From the NCBI GenBank assembly GCA_965115835.1, contig OZ220471.1:2666001-2730000 (forward strand): DNA of 64,000 nucleotides. Direction: 5' to 3'. How positions within the stretch are numbered: position 1 is the first letter of the stretch; each line of letters starts with the position of its first letter. Shown here piece after piece: positions 1 through 6,907 of the stretch. The DNA is from Foliamicus sp965115835 (lineage in GTDB: Bacteria > Pseudomonadota > Gammaproteobacteria > Steroidobacterales > Foliamicaceae). A model generated the notes under the pieces. The model made no database searches and was not told the origin of the DNA. It saw nothing but the letters and a program-made list of their open reading frames with translations. A program made the translations under genes and the position numbers.

Positions 1-447
1 TTTTCCCTGGACTTCGAGAATCGTGCGCGCGGTGGCGAGTTCCTTCTCCAGGCGCGCCACTTTTGCTTCGAGCCGGCGAACCTGGGCGCTGGCGGGGTTG
101 GGCTGCGCCGGCTTGGCGCCGCGCTTGCGCGGTGTCAGGCCCTGCAGCGCACCCTGGCGACGGGCCTTGCGCCACGCCGACAGATGCGAACTGTATAGCC
201 CCTCACGGCGTAACAGCCGTCCGACCTCGCCCGGTTCCGCGCAGCGATCCGCCTCCTCGACGATCCGCAGCCGGTACTCGGCGGTGAACCGGCGACGGGT
301 CGGCTTGGCGATAACCTCCGGATCCGGACCACGCCGCGCCGACGGAGCCCCGGCCCTGGGGGCCTCGTCGCTACGCTCCTCACCCCCCAGGGCCGGCGCG
401 TTCGCACCCATCACCATCATTGAATCCCTGTCGTCTGCTTTCATCAT
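1..447 (-). CDS. IS3-family transposase OrfA (partial)
   Basis: The minus frame from ATG at 447 (preceded by GAGGAG) is open to the window edge, giving 149 residues. After a variable N-terminus of about 50 residues there is a helix-turn-helix region. It contains RRRFTAEYRLRIVEEADRC and LYSSHLSAWRKARRQGALQG, the usual IS3 OrfA DNA-binding pattern. A heptad-like stretch follows (VRRLEAKVARLEKELATA), matching the family's leucine-zipper region. In IS3 elements OrfA binds the ends, and a programmed frameshift joins it to the OrfB catalytic domain. OrfB is not visible because the element runs off the window. The family call is firm; the subgroup is not determined. Confidence 0.85.
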   Translation of the reverse strand, partial: MMKADDRDSMMVMGANAPALGGEERSDEAPRAGAPSARRGPDPEVIAKPTRRRFTAEYRLRIVEEADRCAEPGEVGRLLRREGLYSSHLSAWRKARRQGALQGLTPRKRGAKPAQPNPASAQVRRLEAKVARLEKELATARTILEVQGK

Positions 448-514
448 TGCTCCTCTCTACCGCCCTTCAATAATTGCAAGGGTAGCCGGTGTCTCAACAA
501 TGTTGGCAGAAAGG
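410..514. repeat. dispersed repeat copy A (IS3 5' end)
   Basis: This segment matches 2673-2778 in the same orientation over about 105 bp with scattered substitutions and one small indel. Shared blocks include CATTGAATCCCTG, CTCTCTACCGCCCTTCAAT and CAACAATGTTGGCAGAAAGG. Together the two copies flank the rloB/IS1380 segment as direct repeats. Confidence 0.85.
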
Positions 515-741
515 GGGGAGCAGGAAGCGGCGAAACTCATTTGAGGAACGCGACAGCGTTTGGGCCGTATTTGATCGTGACGAACACGATAAATTTGAAG
601 AAGCAGTCAATCTATGTGAATCGAATGGCATCGGAGTAGCCCGATCCAATCCGTGCTTCGAGGTCTGGCTGATCCTGCATGAAACTGATTTTGATCGACC
701 GGATGGCCGCACAGAAGTGCAGAGGGAATTGAGCCGATTAA

Positions 742-756
742 CCCGCATATTTCACC
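742..756. repeat. IS1380 left inverted repeat
   Basis: CCCGCATATTTCACC immediately follows the target duplication TTAA at 738-741. It is a perfect 15-bp match to the complement of 2460-2474. Confidence 0.95.
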
Positions 757-825
757 GAATGGGAGAGATGGGGCCTTGAACTGTATAATAATCAGTGCGT
801 TAGATAGCCTATACAGGAGGCCCCA

Positions 826-2265
826 ATGGCGACACAGTGTACCCTGAAATCCCTTTCGTTTTCCCCCTCCGGTCGACGTCAGGTAATTGGTCGATTCGAT
901 GGCGGTCCGATGACCTCGGACGCGGGGGGTCTGCTGCTGCGCGAGACGGATTTGCGCATCGGGCTGTCGAGGCGTTTGAAGTCGTGCTTTGTTGACTACC
1001 GCAACCCCAACAGTGTGGAGCACAGGCTGCGGCCGTTGCTGGCGCAGCGGGTGATCGGTCTGGCGCTGGGTTACGAGGATCTCAACGACCATGACGAGTT
1101 GCGCCGCGATCCGTTGATGGCGTTGCTGGTGGGGCGCTCGGATGGGACGGGTGCGCGCCGTGCACGCCGTGCACGTCGGGCACGCCGTCGCAACGGTGAC
1201 CGTGCGCTGGCCGGTTCAAGCACCTTGAACCGCTTGGAGTTGGGCGACGAAGGAGCGGCTTGGGATCGCTACAAGCGCATTGTTGGGAACCCACAAGCGA
1301 TGGACCGGTTGCTGGTGGATGTGTTCATGGAGTCTTATGCCGAGCCGCCGGAGGCGATCTGGCTGGATCTGGATGCGACCGACGACCCGCTGCACGGCAA
1401 TCAGCAGGGGCGGTTTTTCCATGGCTACTATGGGCAGTATTGCTATCTGCCTTTGTATATCTTTTGCGGCGAGCACCTGCTGTGCGCCCGCCTTCGCGAG
1501 GCGGATGTCGATCCCGCCGCCGGCAGCGTGGAAGAGTTGGAGTGGATCGTTGGGCAGATCCGCACAAGGTGGCCGAGCGTTCCCATCGTCGTGCGGGGCG
1601 ACTCGGGGTTTTGCAGGGAGGCCATCATGGCCTGGTGCGAGCAACACGGCGTGGAGTATGTCTTGGGGCTGGGAGGCAATGCCCGATTGGTGAAACGGAT
1701 CGACAAGGCGCTGCGCAAGTCCCGCGCCCGTCACGTGGCCACGGGGCAGCCGTCGCGGCGATTCCGGTCGTTTCGATACCGTACGCGCAAGACCTGGGGT
1801 CGAGCGCGGCGTGTGGTGGGCAAGGCGGAATGGTTGGCCAAGGGGGCCAACCCACGGTTTGTGGTCACCAGCCTGCCCTGCCAAGTCGCCGGCGCCCAGC
1901 ATCTGTATGAGGATCTGTATTGCGCCCGCGGCGAAATGGAGAACCGGATCAAGGAACAGCAACTGGGCCTGTTCGCCGACCGCACCAGCAGCGCCAGCAT
2001 GCGGGCCAACCAACTGCGGCTGTACTTTGCCTCGTTTGCCTATGTGCTGATGCAGGGCCTGCGACGGCTGGGACTGGCCGGTACCGCTTGGGCCAGGGCG
2101 CAATGCACCACGATCCGGTTGCAATGGCTGAAGCTTGCTGCACGTGTACGGATCACCGCGCGCAAGGTCTGGCTGTCGTTCTCCGAGTCCTACCCCCGTG
2201 CAGAGGCCTTCGGGCAAATCCTGGAGCGCCTGCGCACCCATCCGCCTTGGCAAGCAACCGGGTAA
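826..2265 (+). CDS. IS1380-family DDE transposase
   Basis: The protein has 479 residues, full length for the family. It starts at ATG after AGGAGG. The family N-terminal signature MTSDAGGLLLRETDLRI is present. The DDE-type catalytic positions are LDLDATDDPLHG (around residues 177-188, followed by GRFFHGYYGQYCYLPLYIF), VVRGDSGFCRE (second Asp) and GEMENRIKEQQLGLFADRTS (Glu). A TATAAT-like -10 (784-789) lies upstream inside the element. An arginine-rich run made of four Ala-Arg-Arg units (1153-1188, with repeated nucleotide units) looks like a local expansion in an otherwise conserved region. The gene has no frameshift, so it is potentially active. Confidence 0.95.
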   Translation: MATQCTLKSLSFSPSGRRQVIGRFDGGPMTSDAGGLLLRETDLRIGLSRRLKSCFVDYRNPNSVEHRLRPLLAQRVIGLALGYEDLNDHDELRRDPLMALLVGRSDGTGARRARRARRARRRNGDRALAGSSTLNRLELGDEGAAWDRYKRIVGNPQAMDRLLVDVFMESYAEPPEAIWLDLDATDDPLHGNQQGRFFHGYYGQYCYLPLYIFCGEHLLCARLREADVDPAAGSVEELEWIVGQIRTRWPSVPIVVRGDSGFCREAIMAWCEQHGVEYVLGLGGNARLVKRIDKALRKSRARHVATGQPSRRFRSFRYRTRKTWGRARRVVGKAEWLAKGANPRFVVTSLPCQVAGAQHLYEDLYCARGEMENRIKEQQLGLFADRTSSASMRANQLRLYFASFAYVLMQGLRRLGLAGTAWARAQCTTIRLQWLKLAARVRITARKVWLSFSESYPRAEAFGQILERLRTHPPWQATG

Positions 2266-2459
2266 AGCCCCTTCGTATGCCCTTTTGCCCGGCGAGCACC
2301 CTCGCCGAGGGCTTTCTTCGCACGGCATCCGCACCATGCCTCCGAAATAGCGCGAAAACTACCGCTTCGACGCTTGCCACCATCCACTCGAAGCCTCAAT
2401 CAAGGCTGGCTCATCCCAAAAACCGCCCCCAACGCCAAATTGGGCCTATCCATGCAATT

Positions 2460-2474
2460 GGTGAAATATGCGGG
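2460..2474. repeat. IS1380 right inverted repeat
   Basis: GGTGAAATATGCGGG, the perfect complement of the left end, is followed by the second TTAA copy at 2475-2478. Confidence 0.95.
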
Positions 2475-2658
2475 TTAAGGCCGGAATATAAGAAAAAGGG
2501 AGGCAAATTACCGAATTGTGAGGAAATGGTCGCACGGGTGGAGCAGGCGGAAGATCGAGCAACGGCGCTGCTGAAGCGCCGGGAAAAGGAAATGACGCCG
2601 TATGGACGCCCGTCAACGACAGTAGGCATGTTGACCAAAGCCATCAGGGAAGCGGACC

Positions 2659-2778
2659 GGCGCGTTCACACCCACCACCATCATTGAATCCCTGCTTTCT
2701 GCTCTCATCGTTGTTCCTCTCTACCGCCCTTCAATAATTGCAAGGGTAGCCGGGGGCTCAACAATGTTGGCAGAAAGG
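2659..2778 (-). mobile_element. IS3 5'-end fragment (copy B)
   Basis: This matches the 5' end of the IS3 element at the start of the window: the untranslated end, the OrfA start (ATG at 2708 on the minus strand) and about 15 OrfA codons. It then switches abruptly to the rloB-like sequence near GCGCCGG (2659-2665). Only the element's tip remains. It lies in the same orientation as copy A, so the two bracket the rloB/IS1380 segment. Confidence 0.8.
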
Positions 2779-2809
2779 AAAGCACCCCTCTTATAACTGA
2801 GTCAACTGA

Positions 2810-2872
2810 TCCATTCTGAATGTTAGTGCATTGACGATTTCTCCTCTGCCATGCTGGCCGTCCGGCGGAGCG
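2810..2872 (-). mobile_element. IS3 3'-end remnant
   Basis: The sequence GAATGTTAGTGCATTGACGA (2818-2837) is repeated inverted at 11509-11528, within the 3' end of the IS3 OrfB copy at 11.1-11.5 kb. The following CCATGCTGGCCGTCCGGC (2849-2866) matches the left arm of the 18-bp hairpin found there, but the right arm is lost. This is therefore a truncated 3' end of a leftward-facing IS3, lying next to the 5'-end fragment at 2659-2778. Confidence 0.7.
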
Positions 2873-2972
2873 TAGCGGCACTTTTTCTCCCCAGATGCGC
2901 GGATTCTTATGAGCTGCCGGAGGCCGATGGCCTACTTGACGGCGCACACCGACAGCGGGCAGGCTCGCTGCC

Positions 2973-3818
2973 ATGATGCCGCAATCCTGGAGCGCTGCGG
3001 AGGTCGAGGCGACCGTTCGAGACTACATGGAAATGCTGTCGCTGGAACTGCACGGCCGGCCTTTCAACAAGCGCGAGCGCAACGAGAGGCTGCGCCGGCA
3101 ACTCGACGAGCGGTCGCAGGGAGCGGTCGAGTTCAAGCATCAGAACATCAGCGCGGTGCTCATCGAACTCGGAATGCCCTATATCGCAGGCTACAAGCCT
3201 CGTCGCAACGTGCAGAAACGGTTGAGGGAGGCGGTGCGGAAGCACGTATCGTCGGCGCATCTACAGCGGTTGGTCGAACGGGATGTCGAGGCGAAGGCCG
3301 CCCCGATTGATGTGAACGATCCCCTCGGCATATTGGTCGAGCCGCCACAGCGGCGGTCGGACCCTCTGGTCGTTCGCGACAAGGAGTGGGCGCTGCCAAG
3401 CGGCTCGGAGTTGGTGGACTACCTGCTCAGGGAAGAGCGCAACCGTTCGCTGGGCGATGCGGGAGAAGCCCTGGTCCTGAAATACGAGCAAGCGCGTCTT
3501 CGCAAGGCAGGCCGCGATCACTTGGCCCGTAATGTCGAGCAGGTATCGAAGACTGTCGGCGACCGCGCTGGCTATGACATTCACTCGTACGAGAAGGACG
3601 GGCGCGACCGCTTCGTCGAGGTCAAGACCACCCGCTACGGCAAATTCACCCCGTTCTTCATCAGCGCCCCAGAGGTAAGGTTCTCGGAGGAAAACGCCGG
3701 GAAATATCACCTTTACCGACTGTTCGAGTACCGGGACAATCCCGGGCTGTTCGTCCTTCCAGGCGACATCTGTACGCATGTCCACCTGCAAGCCACGACC
3801 TATCGCGCCCGCTTTTGA
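2973..3818 (+). CDS. DUF3883 domain protein (nuclease-like fold)
   Basis: The protein has 281 residues. The N-terminal half is helical and charged and carries NKRERNERLRRQL and the ISAVLIELGMPYIAGYKP block. The C-terminal part (about 155-270) is a DUF3883/NOV-type domain: GDAGEALVLKYEQ, GYDIHSYEKDG, FVEVKTTRYG and a segment ending LYRLFEYRDNPGLFVLPGD. The D...E-V-K pattern (GYDI then EVKTT) is that of the PD-(D/E)XK nuclease superfamily, to which DUF3883 is related. Homologues often sit beside restriction or other defence genes. Here it stands alone between IS3 remnants and a protease module, which supports a defence role by context only. ATG ATG at 2973 was taken as the start; no strong RBS is seen. 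Confidence 0.8.
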   Translation: MMPQSWSAAEVEATVRDYMEMLSLELHGRPFNKRERNERLRRQLDERSQGAVEFKHQNISAVLIELGMPYIAGYKPRRNVQKRLREAVRKHVSSAHLQRLVERDVEAKAAPIDVNDPLGILVEPPQRRSDPLVVRDKEWALPSGSELVDYLLREERNRSLGDAGEALVLKYEQARLRKAGRDHLARNVEQVSKTVGDRAGYDIHSYEKDGRDRFVEVKTTRYGKFTPFFISAPEVRFSEENAGKYHLYRLFEYRDNPGLFVLPGDICTHVHLQATTYRARF

Positions 3819-4142
3819 GCGGTGATGGACAGGCGCTACGCCATCCCCTGATGACGCAGGCCAAGGCGCTCAGGGCGCTGAACCGGTATATGGTCAGCGG
3901 CTATGTGTGCGGTTGATGGCTCGGGCTCGGCTTCACGAGCGCCAACTGGCGCGGGCGGCGGCGTGTCTTCAGGCGGACTTTGCGTCGTTTTCCCGGCAAG
4001 TCCGGCGCTTGCGCAGGCGCCGGCGATGTGCGATTCCTTGCAGCGCAGCGTGCTCCGGGCAGGAACCCATTTTTTGCCAACATCGTTGAGGTACCGGCTA
4101 CCCTTGGAATTGGTGGAGGACAGTAAGGAGAAACGCGATGAA
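3819..4142. other. intergenic stretch without a supported gene
   Basis: No convincing coding region is seen. It contains an inverted, diverged copy of the IS3-end motif at about 4075-4112 (listed separately). A good Shine-Dalgarno (AAGGAGAAA, about 4126-4134) lies before ATG 4138, the original start of the VOC-family gene. Confidence 0.6.
4075..4112 (-). repeat. inverted, diverged copy of IS3-end motif
   Basis: Read on the minus strand this is CCAAGGGTAGCCGGTACC followed by TCAACGATGTTGGCA. It corresponds to CAAGGGTAGCCGG and CTCAACAATGTTGGCA in the IS3 ends at about 478-508 and 2741-2772. Flanking similarity stops at once, so it is either an old IS end or an independent short dispersed repeat. 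Confidence 0.6.
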
Positions 4143-4313
4143 GGCGATTGCGCCGTTACTGCTTGGGGACCTGCTGTTTCAGGCAACGCCGCCAGACAAG
4201 GCGAACACGGAGCCGGTTACGCGGCGGCCGGGGCAGGAAGTGGCGGTGAGCGTCAGCGATATCGATCGCACGGCCCGGTTCTTTGTCGAGATCGGGCAAT
4301 ACGAGCAAAGGTG
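4138..4313 (+). pseudogene. 5' fragment of VOC-family gene (duplicated)
   Basis: This holds the first 58 or so codons of the VOC-family protein found intact at 5836. The two copies match over 171 bp (4143-4313 versus 5838-6008) with six substitutions. The fragment keeps the better translation start: ATGAAGGCG after AAGGAGAAA, whereas the downstream copy begins ATGGCG without a clear RBS. Similarity ends abruptly after GAGCAAAGGTG. The reading frame stays open from here through the spacer into the 70-aa gene at 4585, so a 219-residue readthrough product is formally possible but unlikely to be functional. Confidence 0.85.
4143..4313. repeat. 171-bp direct repeat, left copy
   Basis: About 96% identical to 5838-6008. 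The pair brackets a 1.52-kb insert carrying the protease module. Confidence 0.95.
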
Positions 4314-4584
4314 TCCATACGCGGCTGGTTCTGTCGCGCTTCGAACTGCCCCGGCAAGCGGCCGACTGTGTAGATCTCGTATGACACAAGGTCGCTTCGC
4401 AACCTTGGGAAGCGCGTATACTTCGATTGGCGGCAAAAGCAGCAGCGGGGCATGGTTGAAAGACGCCGCCCGGCGAAGTGACTTCACTGCGTCCATGTCG
4501 TCTCGGATGATTCGGACGGAGCGACCGACCGCACGGTTTCCGAATACTGGATGGCTAACTCGGCATTGGAGGGAGATGGATCCC

Positions 4585-4797
4585 ATGAAGAAGCAACGAA
4601 CGAACAGACGCTCAATGTCGAGACGCGAGCGACAGCACGCCGAGATGCTCGAAGCTGCGTTCTCCCGTCCTGGCGTTCGCGAGGTAATGACCGTCTACGG
4701 TAGTTGGCAGGAAAAGGATCGTGGCCTCGACATTTACAGGTCAGCCACGAAGCGTCCTGCACGGATCACGACTACGAATTCGTCGAACGTTTGCTGA
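4585..4797 (+). CDS. 70-aa basic protein upstream of SDH-type protease
   Basis: ATG at 4585 is well placed after GGAGGGAG (4568-4575). The product is small and strongly basic at its N-terminus (KKQRTNRRSMSRRERQHAEM). A compact conserved-looking segment follows, REVMTVYGSWQEKDRGLDIY, and it ends TTTNSSNVC. There is no signal peptide or membrane segment. I do not recognise a named family. It directly precedes the serine dehydrogenase-type proteinase (25 nt from its stop to the TTG start proposed there) and lies inside the same duplicated-end insert. This suggests a partner, adaptor or substrate of the protease. A function is not assigned. A TATACT box at 4417-4422 could be the -10 of the pair. 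Confidence 0.6.
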   Translation: MKKQRTNRRSMSRRERQHAEMLEAAFSRPGVREVMTVYGSWQEKDRGLDIYRSATKRPARITTTNSSNVC

Positions 4798-4822
4798 GCA
4801 AGTCGAAAGCGGGGGCGACAAA

Positions 4823-5830
4823 TTGCCGATCTGGAGCGAGATTCTGGCTGAGTTGGCCAGAACACAGGAACAAGGACGCCCACCGGATTTTGACTCGGTT
4901 CGCCGAACCTATCTTGCCAAACTCCACCAGCATTCCGACTCTGACATTATCCTTTACGCTTCCGGGTGGCTCCAGAAAAACGAGGCGCCGCCGGCGCTGG
5001 TTTCCATCAGCGATGAAGACATCCAGGCATTCATGGAAGTCAGTCAAGGGCTGAAAGGCGAACGGCTCGACCTGATCCTGCACAGCCCGGGCGGCTCTCC
5101 CGAAGCGGCCGAAGCGATTGTCTCCTATTTGAGGCAACGGTTCTCCGAAATTCGGGTGATTGTGCCGCAGCTCGCAATGTCCGCCGCCACGATGATTGCC
5201 TGCGCCGCTGACGGGATCGTACTCGGCAAGCATTCGTTTCTCGGTCCAACGGATCCGCAGGTCTTGCTGCAGACTTCCCTGGGCTTCAGGGCAGTTCCCG
5301 CTCAGGCGGTGTTGGATCAGTTCGACCGAGCGCAGCGGGAATGTGGGGACCCGGCCAAGCTCTCCGCTTGGTTGCCGATGCTGGGCCAGTACGGGCCGGA
5401 CCTTCTGGTTCAGTGTGAGTCTGCCTTGGAAATGTCGAAGGAATTGGTAAAAACCTGGCTCGAAACCTACATGTTCAAAGGCAGGGAAGATCGCTCGGAG
5501 AAGGCGAAATCGGTGTCTGACTGGCTAGCGGATCACGGGAACTTCAAGAGCCATTCGAGGCACATTCCCCGAGCCGAAATCGAGAAACGTCAGTTAGCGG
5601 TATTTCGGTTGGAAGGCGACCACCTTCTTCAGGACTTGGCGCTTTCCGTGTTTCATGCGACGACTCACACCTTTTCTGGCACATCCGCGGCCAAGATCGT
5701 CGAGAACCATACGGGTCGTGCTTTCATCAAGCATCATGCGGTTGATCAGATGCCCGCCGTCCAGATCGGCATTGCCCAGCCGGATCCGGGAGCGCCTGCG
5801 TCGGCACTGACTCCCGAATCGTCCGAATAA
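4823..5830 (+). CDS. serine dehydrogenase-type proteinase (ClpP/crotonase fold)
   Basis: From TTG 4823 the protein has 335 residues and matches the SDH proteinase family (Pfam PF01972). It begins LPIWSEILAEL. Family blocks follow: FDSVRRTYLAKLH, ILYASGWLQK, ISDEDIQAFMEV, LDLILHSPGGSPEAAEAIV (about residue 82), VIVPQLAMSAATMIACAAD (nucleophile Ser about 120) and LGPTDPQ. Such enzymes are cytosolic or membrane-associated serine peptidases of unclear physiological role. An upstream in-frame GTG (4721) would lie inside the preceding gene, so the TTG, which fits the family N-terminus, is preferred. The gene ends just before the second 171-bp repeat, so the whole pair lies within an inserted segment. 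Confidence 0.85.
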   Translation: MPIWSEILAELARTQEQGRPPDFDSVRRTYLAKLHQHSDSDIILYASGWLQKNEAPPALVSISDEDIQAFMEVSQGLKGERLDLILHSPGGSPEAAEAIVSYLRQRFSEIRVIVPQLAMSAATMIACAADGIVLGKHSFLGPTDPQVLLQTSLGFRAVPAQAVLDQFDRAQRECGDPAKLSAWLPMLGQYGPDLLVQCESALEMSKELVKTWLETYMFKGREDRSEKAKSVSDWLADHGNFKSHSRHIPRAEIEKRQLAVFRLEGDHLLQDLALSVFHATTHTFSGTSAAKIVENHTGRAFIKHHAVDQMPAVQIGIAQPDPGAPASALTPESSE

Positions 5831-5835
5831 GACGA

Positions 5836-6873
5836 ATGGCGATTGCGCCGTTACTGCTTGGGGGCCTGCTGTTTCAGGCAACGCCGCCAGGCAAGGCGGA
5901 CACGGAGCCGGTTACGCGGCGGCCGTGGCAGGAAGTGGTGGTGAGCGTCAGCGATATCGATCGCACGGCCCGCTTCTTTGTCGAGATCGGGCAATACGAG
6001 CAAAGGTGGCGCGGCCCGCTGGACGAGTCCCTGGCGGCGGCCTGGGAGTTGCCGCAGGGCGCTTCGGGGGAAGCGCTGTTGCTCGGGCCGGCAGGCTACC
6101 AGTCCGGCCTGCTTCGCTTGGTGCGCTTCGACGGCGCCGGAGCGCGCGTGCCCATGCGACCGGGCGCCAGGGCCTGGGACACGGGATGCTTCTTCAGCAT
6201 GATGGTGCGGATGAAGGACATGCCCGAAATCTACCGGCAAGCCATCGATCTGGGCTGGTGGACCGAGACCCCGATCACGCCGGTGCGCTTTCGCGGGTCC
6301 GAATTGCGCGTGGTGATCTACCGCGGACCGGACGGCGTGCAGGTGCAGGGTTATGAGCGGCTGCGGCCTCCGCTTCCGGACTCCATTCCCCCGTTCAAAA
6401 CCCTCACCGGCCCCTTCAACATGATGCAGACGGTCAGGGACCGCGATGTCACGCACGACTTCTTTACCCGGGTGCTGGGCTTCGAGTCGCACTACAGGGG
6501 CGATCCGTTCCTGGCGGAGGAACCCACGCCCACGCCGCTGGGCATACCCCTGAGCCTCACCACCACCGCGCCTTATCGCGCCGGCATCGTATATCCGCAG
6601 CCCGGCGATTTCGGGCGCATGGAAATGATTGAGATCATGGGCATACGTGGCTTCGACTATTCCGGGCGTTGCCGGGCGCCGAACCTCGGGATTCTGGCCG
6701 TGCGCTACCGGGTGGACGATGCGCAGGCCGCCCTGCGGCGGATCCGCGAGCGAGGCTGGCCGATTCGCAACGGGGTTGCGCCAGCGCGCCTCGAACCCTA
6801 CGGCGCTATCGACCTGTTTGCGGTGGAGACGCCGGATGGCGCGATCATCCAGTTCTACGCCGCCGTGCGCTGA
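5836..6873 (+). CDS. two-domain VOC (glyoxalase/dioxygenase) family protein
   Basis: The protein has 345 residues. The N-terminal VOC module starts at EVVVSVSDIDRTARFFVEIG. The second begins at TGPFNMMQTVRDRDVTHDFFTRVLG (about 195) and ends with LFAVETPDGAIIQFYA. VOC proteins use paired beta-alpha-beta-beta-beta modules for metal-dependent lyase, isomerase or dioxygenase chemistry, or as binding proteins. The substrate cannot be inferred. The first residues (APLLLGGLLFQAT) are hydrophobic and could be part of a leader. The upstream insertion separated this gene from its original promoter and RBS. The present start has only weak initiation signals, so expression may depend on readthrough from the protease gene 6 bp upstream. 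Confidence 0.85.
   Translation: MAIAPLLLGGLLFQATPPGKADTEPVTRRPWQEVVVSVSDIDRTARFFVEIGQYEQRWRGPLDESLAAAWELPQGASGEALLLGPAGYQSGLLRLVRFDGAGARVPMRPGARAWDTGCFFSMMVRMKDMPEIYRQAIDLGWWTETPITPVRFRGSELRVVIYRGPDGVQVQGYERLRPPLPDSIPPFKTLTGPFNMMQTVRDRDVTHDFFTRVLGFESHYRGDPFLAEEPTPTPLGIPLSLTTTAPYRAGIVYPQPGDFGRMEMIEIMGIRGFDYSGRCRAPNLGILAVRYRVDDAQAALRRIRERGWPIRNGVAPARLEPYGAIDLFAVETPDGAIIQFYAAVR
5838..6008. repeat. 171-bp direct repeat, right copy
   Basis: Right-hand partner of 4143-4313, forming the 5' end of the intact VOC gene. Confidence 0.95.
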
Positions 6874-6907
6874 ACGGGAAGCAGGGCGTCCGGGCAGGGC
6901 ACTTTCG

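Larger units (their letters stand above)
1..514 (-). mobile_element. IS3-family element, 5' end, cut by window edge
   Basis: This is the 5' portion of an IS3-family insertion sequence read leftwards. It comprises an untranslated end of about 65 bp and the OrfA gene. The right boundary near 514 is placed where similarity to a second partial copy at 2659-2778 stops, just after the motif TGTTGGCAGAAAGG. The 3' part, including OrfB, lies outside the window. The right boundary abuts an rloB-like remnant, so the element inserted into or recombined with that gene. The exact terminal inverted repeat cannot be verified from one end. Confidence 0.75.
742..2474 (+). mobile_element. complete IS1380-family insertion sequence (1,733 bp)
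   Basis: A single transposase gene is bounded by perfect 15-bp inverted repeats, CCCGCATATTTCACC at 742-756 and its complement at 2460-2474. It is flanked on both sides by TTAA (738-741 and 2475-2478), the expected 4-bp target duplication for this family. Size, ORF content and ends all agree with an intact copy. The insertion splits an rloB-like gene. Confidence 0.95.
516..2660 (+). pseudogene. rloB-like gene remnant, split by IS1380
   Basis: Two pieces of one reading frame are separated by the IS1380 element. The left piece (to 741) encodes SVWAVFDRDEHDKFEEAVNL and GIGVARSNPCFEVWLILHETD, characteristic of the RloB family (Toprim-like acidic FDRDEH motif, then the SNPCFE(V/L)W block). The right piece (from 2475) encodes the family C-terminus, with KKKGGKLPNCEEMVARVEQA and a PSTTVGML segment. 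Removing the IS plus one TTAA joins them exactly in frame (SRL to RPEYKKK). The N-terminal half normally present in RloB (about 90 residues) is missing because an IS3 end lies at about 514. The 3' end also runs into IS3 sequence at about 2659. RloB proteins are associated with abortive-infection/defence loci; this copy is non-functional. Confidence 0.75.

Noticed and set aside
2475..2687. C-terminal HTHHHH sequence as a metal-binding feature or tag
   Set aside because: It is read-through of the rloB frame into the IS3 fragment; it is not part of the family protein.
3851..3916. 21-codon frame starting ATGACGCAGGCC downstream of the DUF3883 gene
   Set aside because: Too short, no RBS and no recognisable homology.
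4138..4797. 219-aa fusion protein from the VOC fragment through the 70-aa gene
   Set aside because: The middle is non-coding-like spacer, and a good RBS-ATG exists at 4585; the open frame is a chance in-frame join.
4721..4822. GTG 4721 as start of the SDH-type proteinase
   Set aside because: It lies deep inside the 70-aa gene and adds residues unlike the family N-terminus; TTG 4823 fits better.
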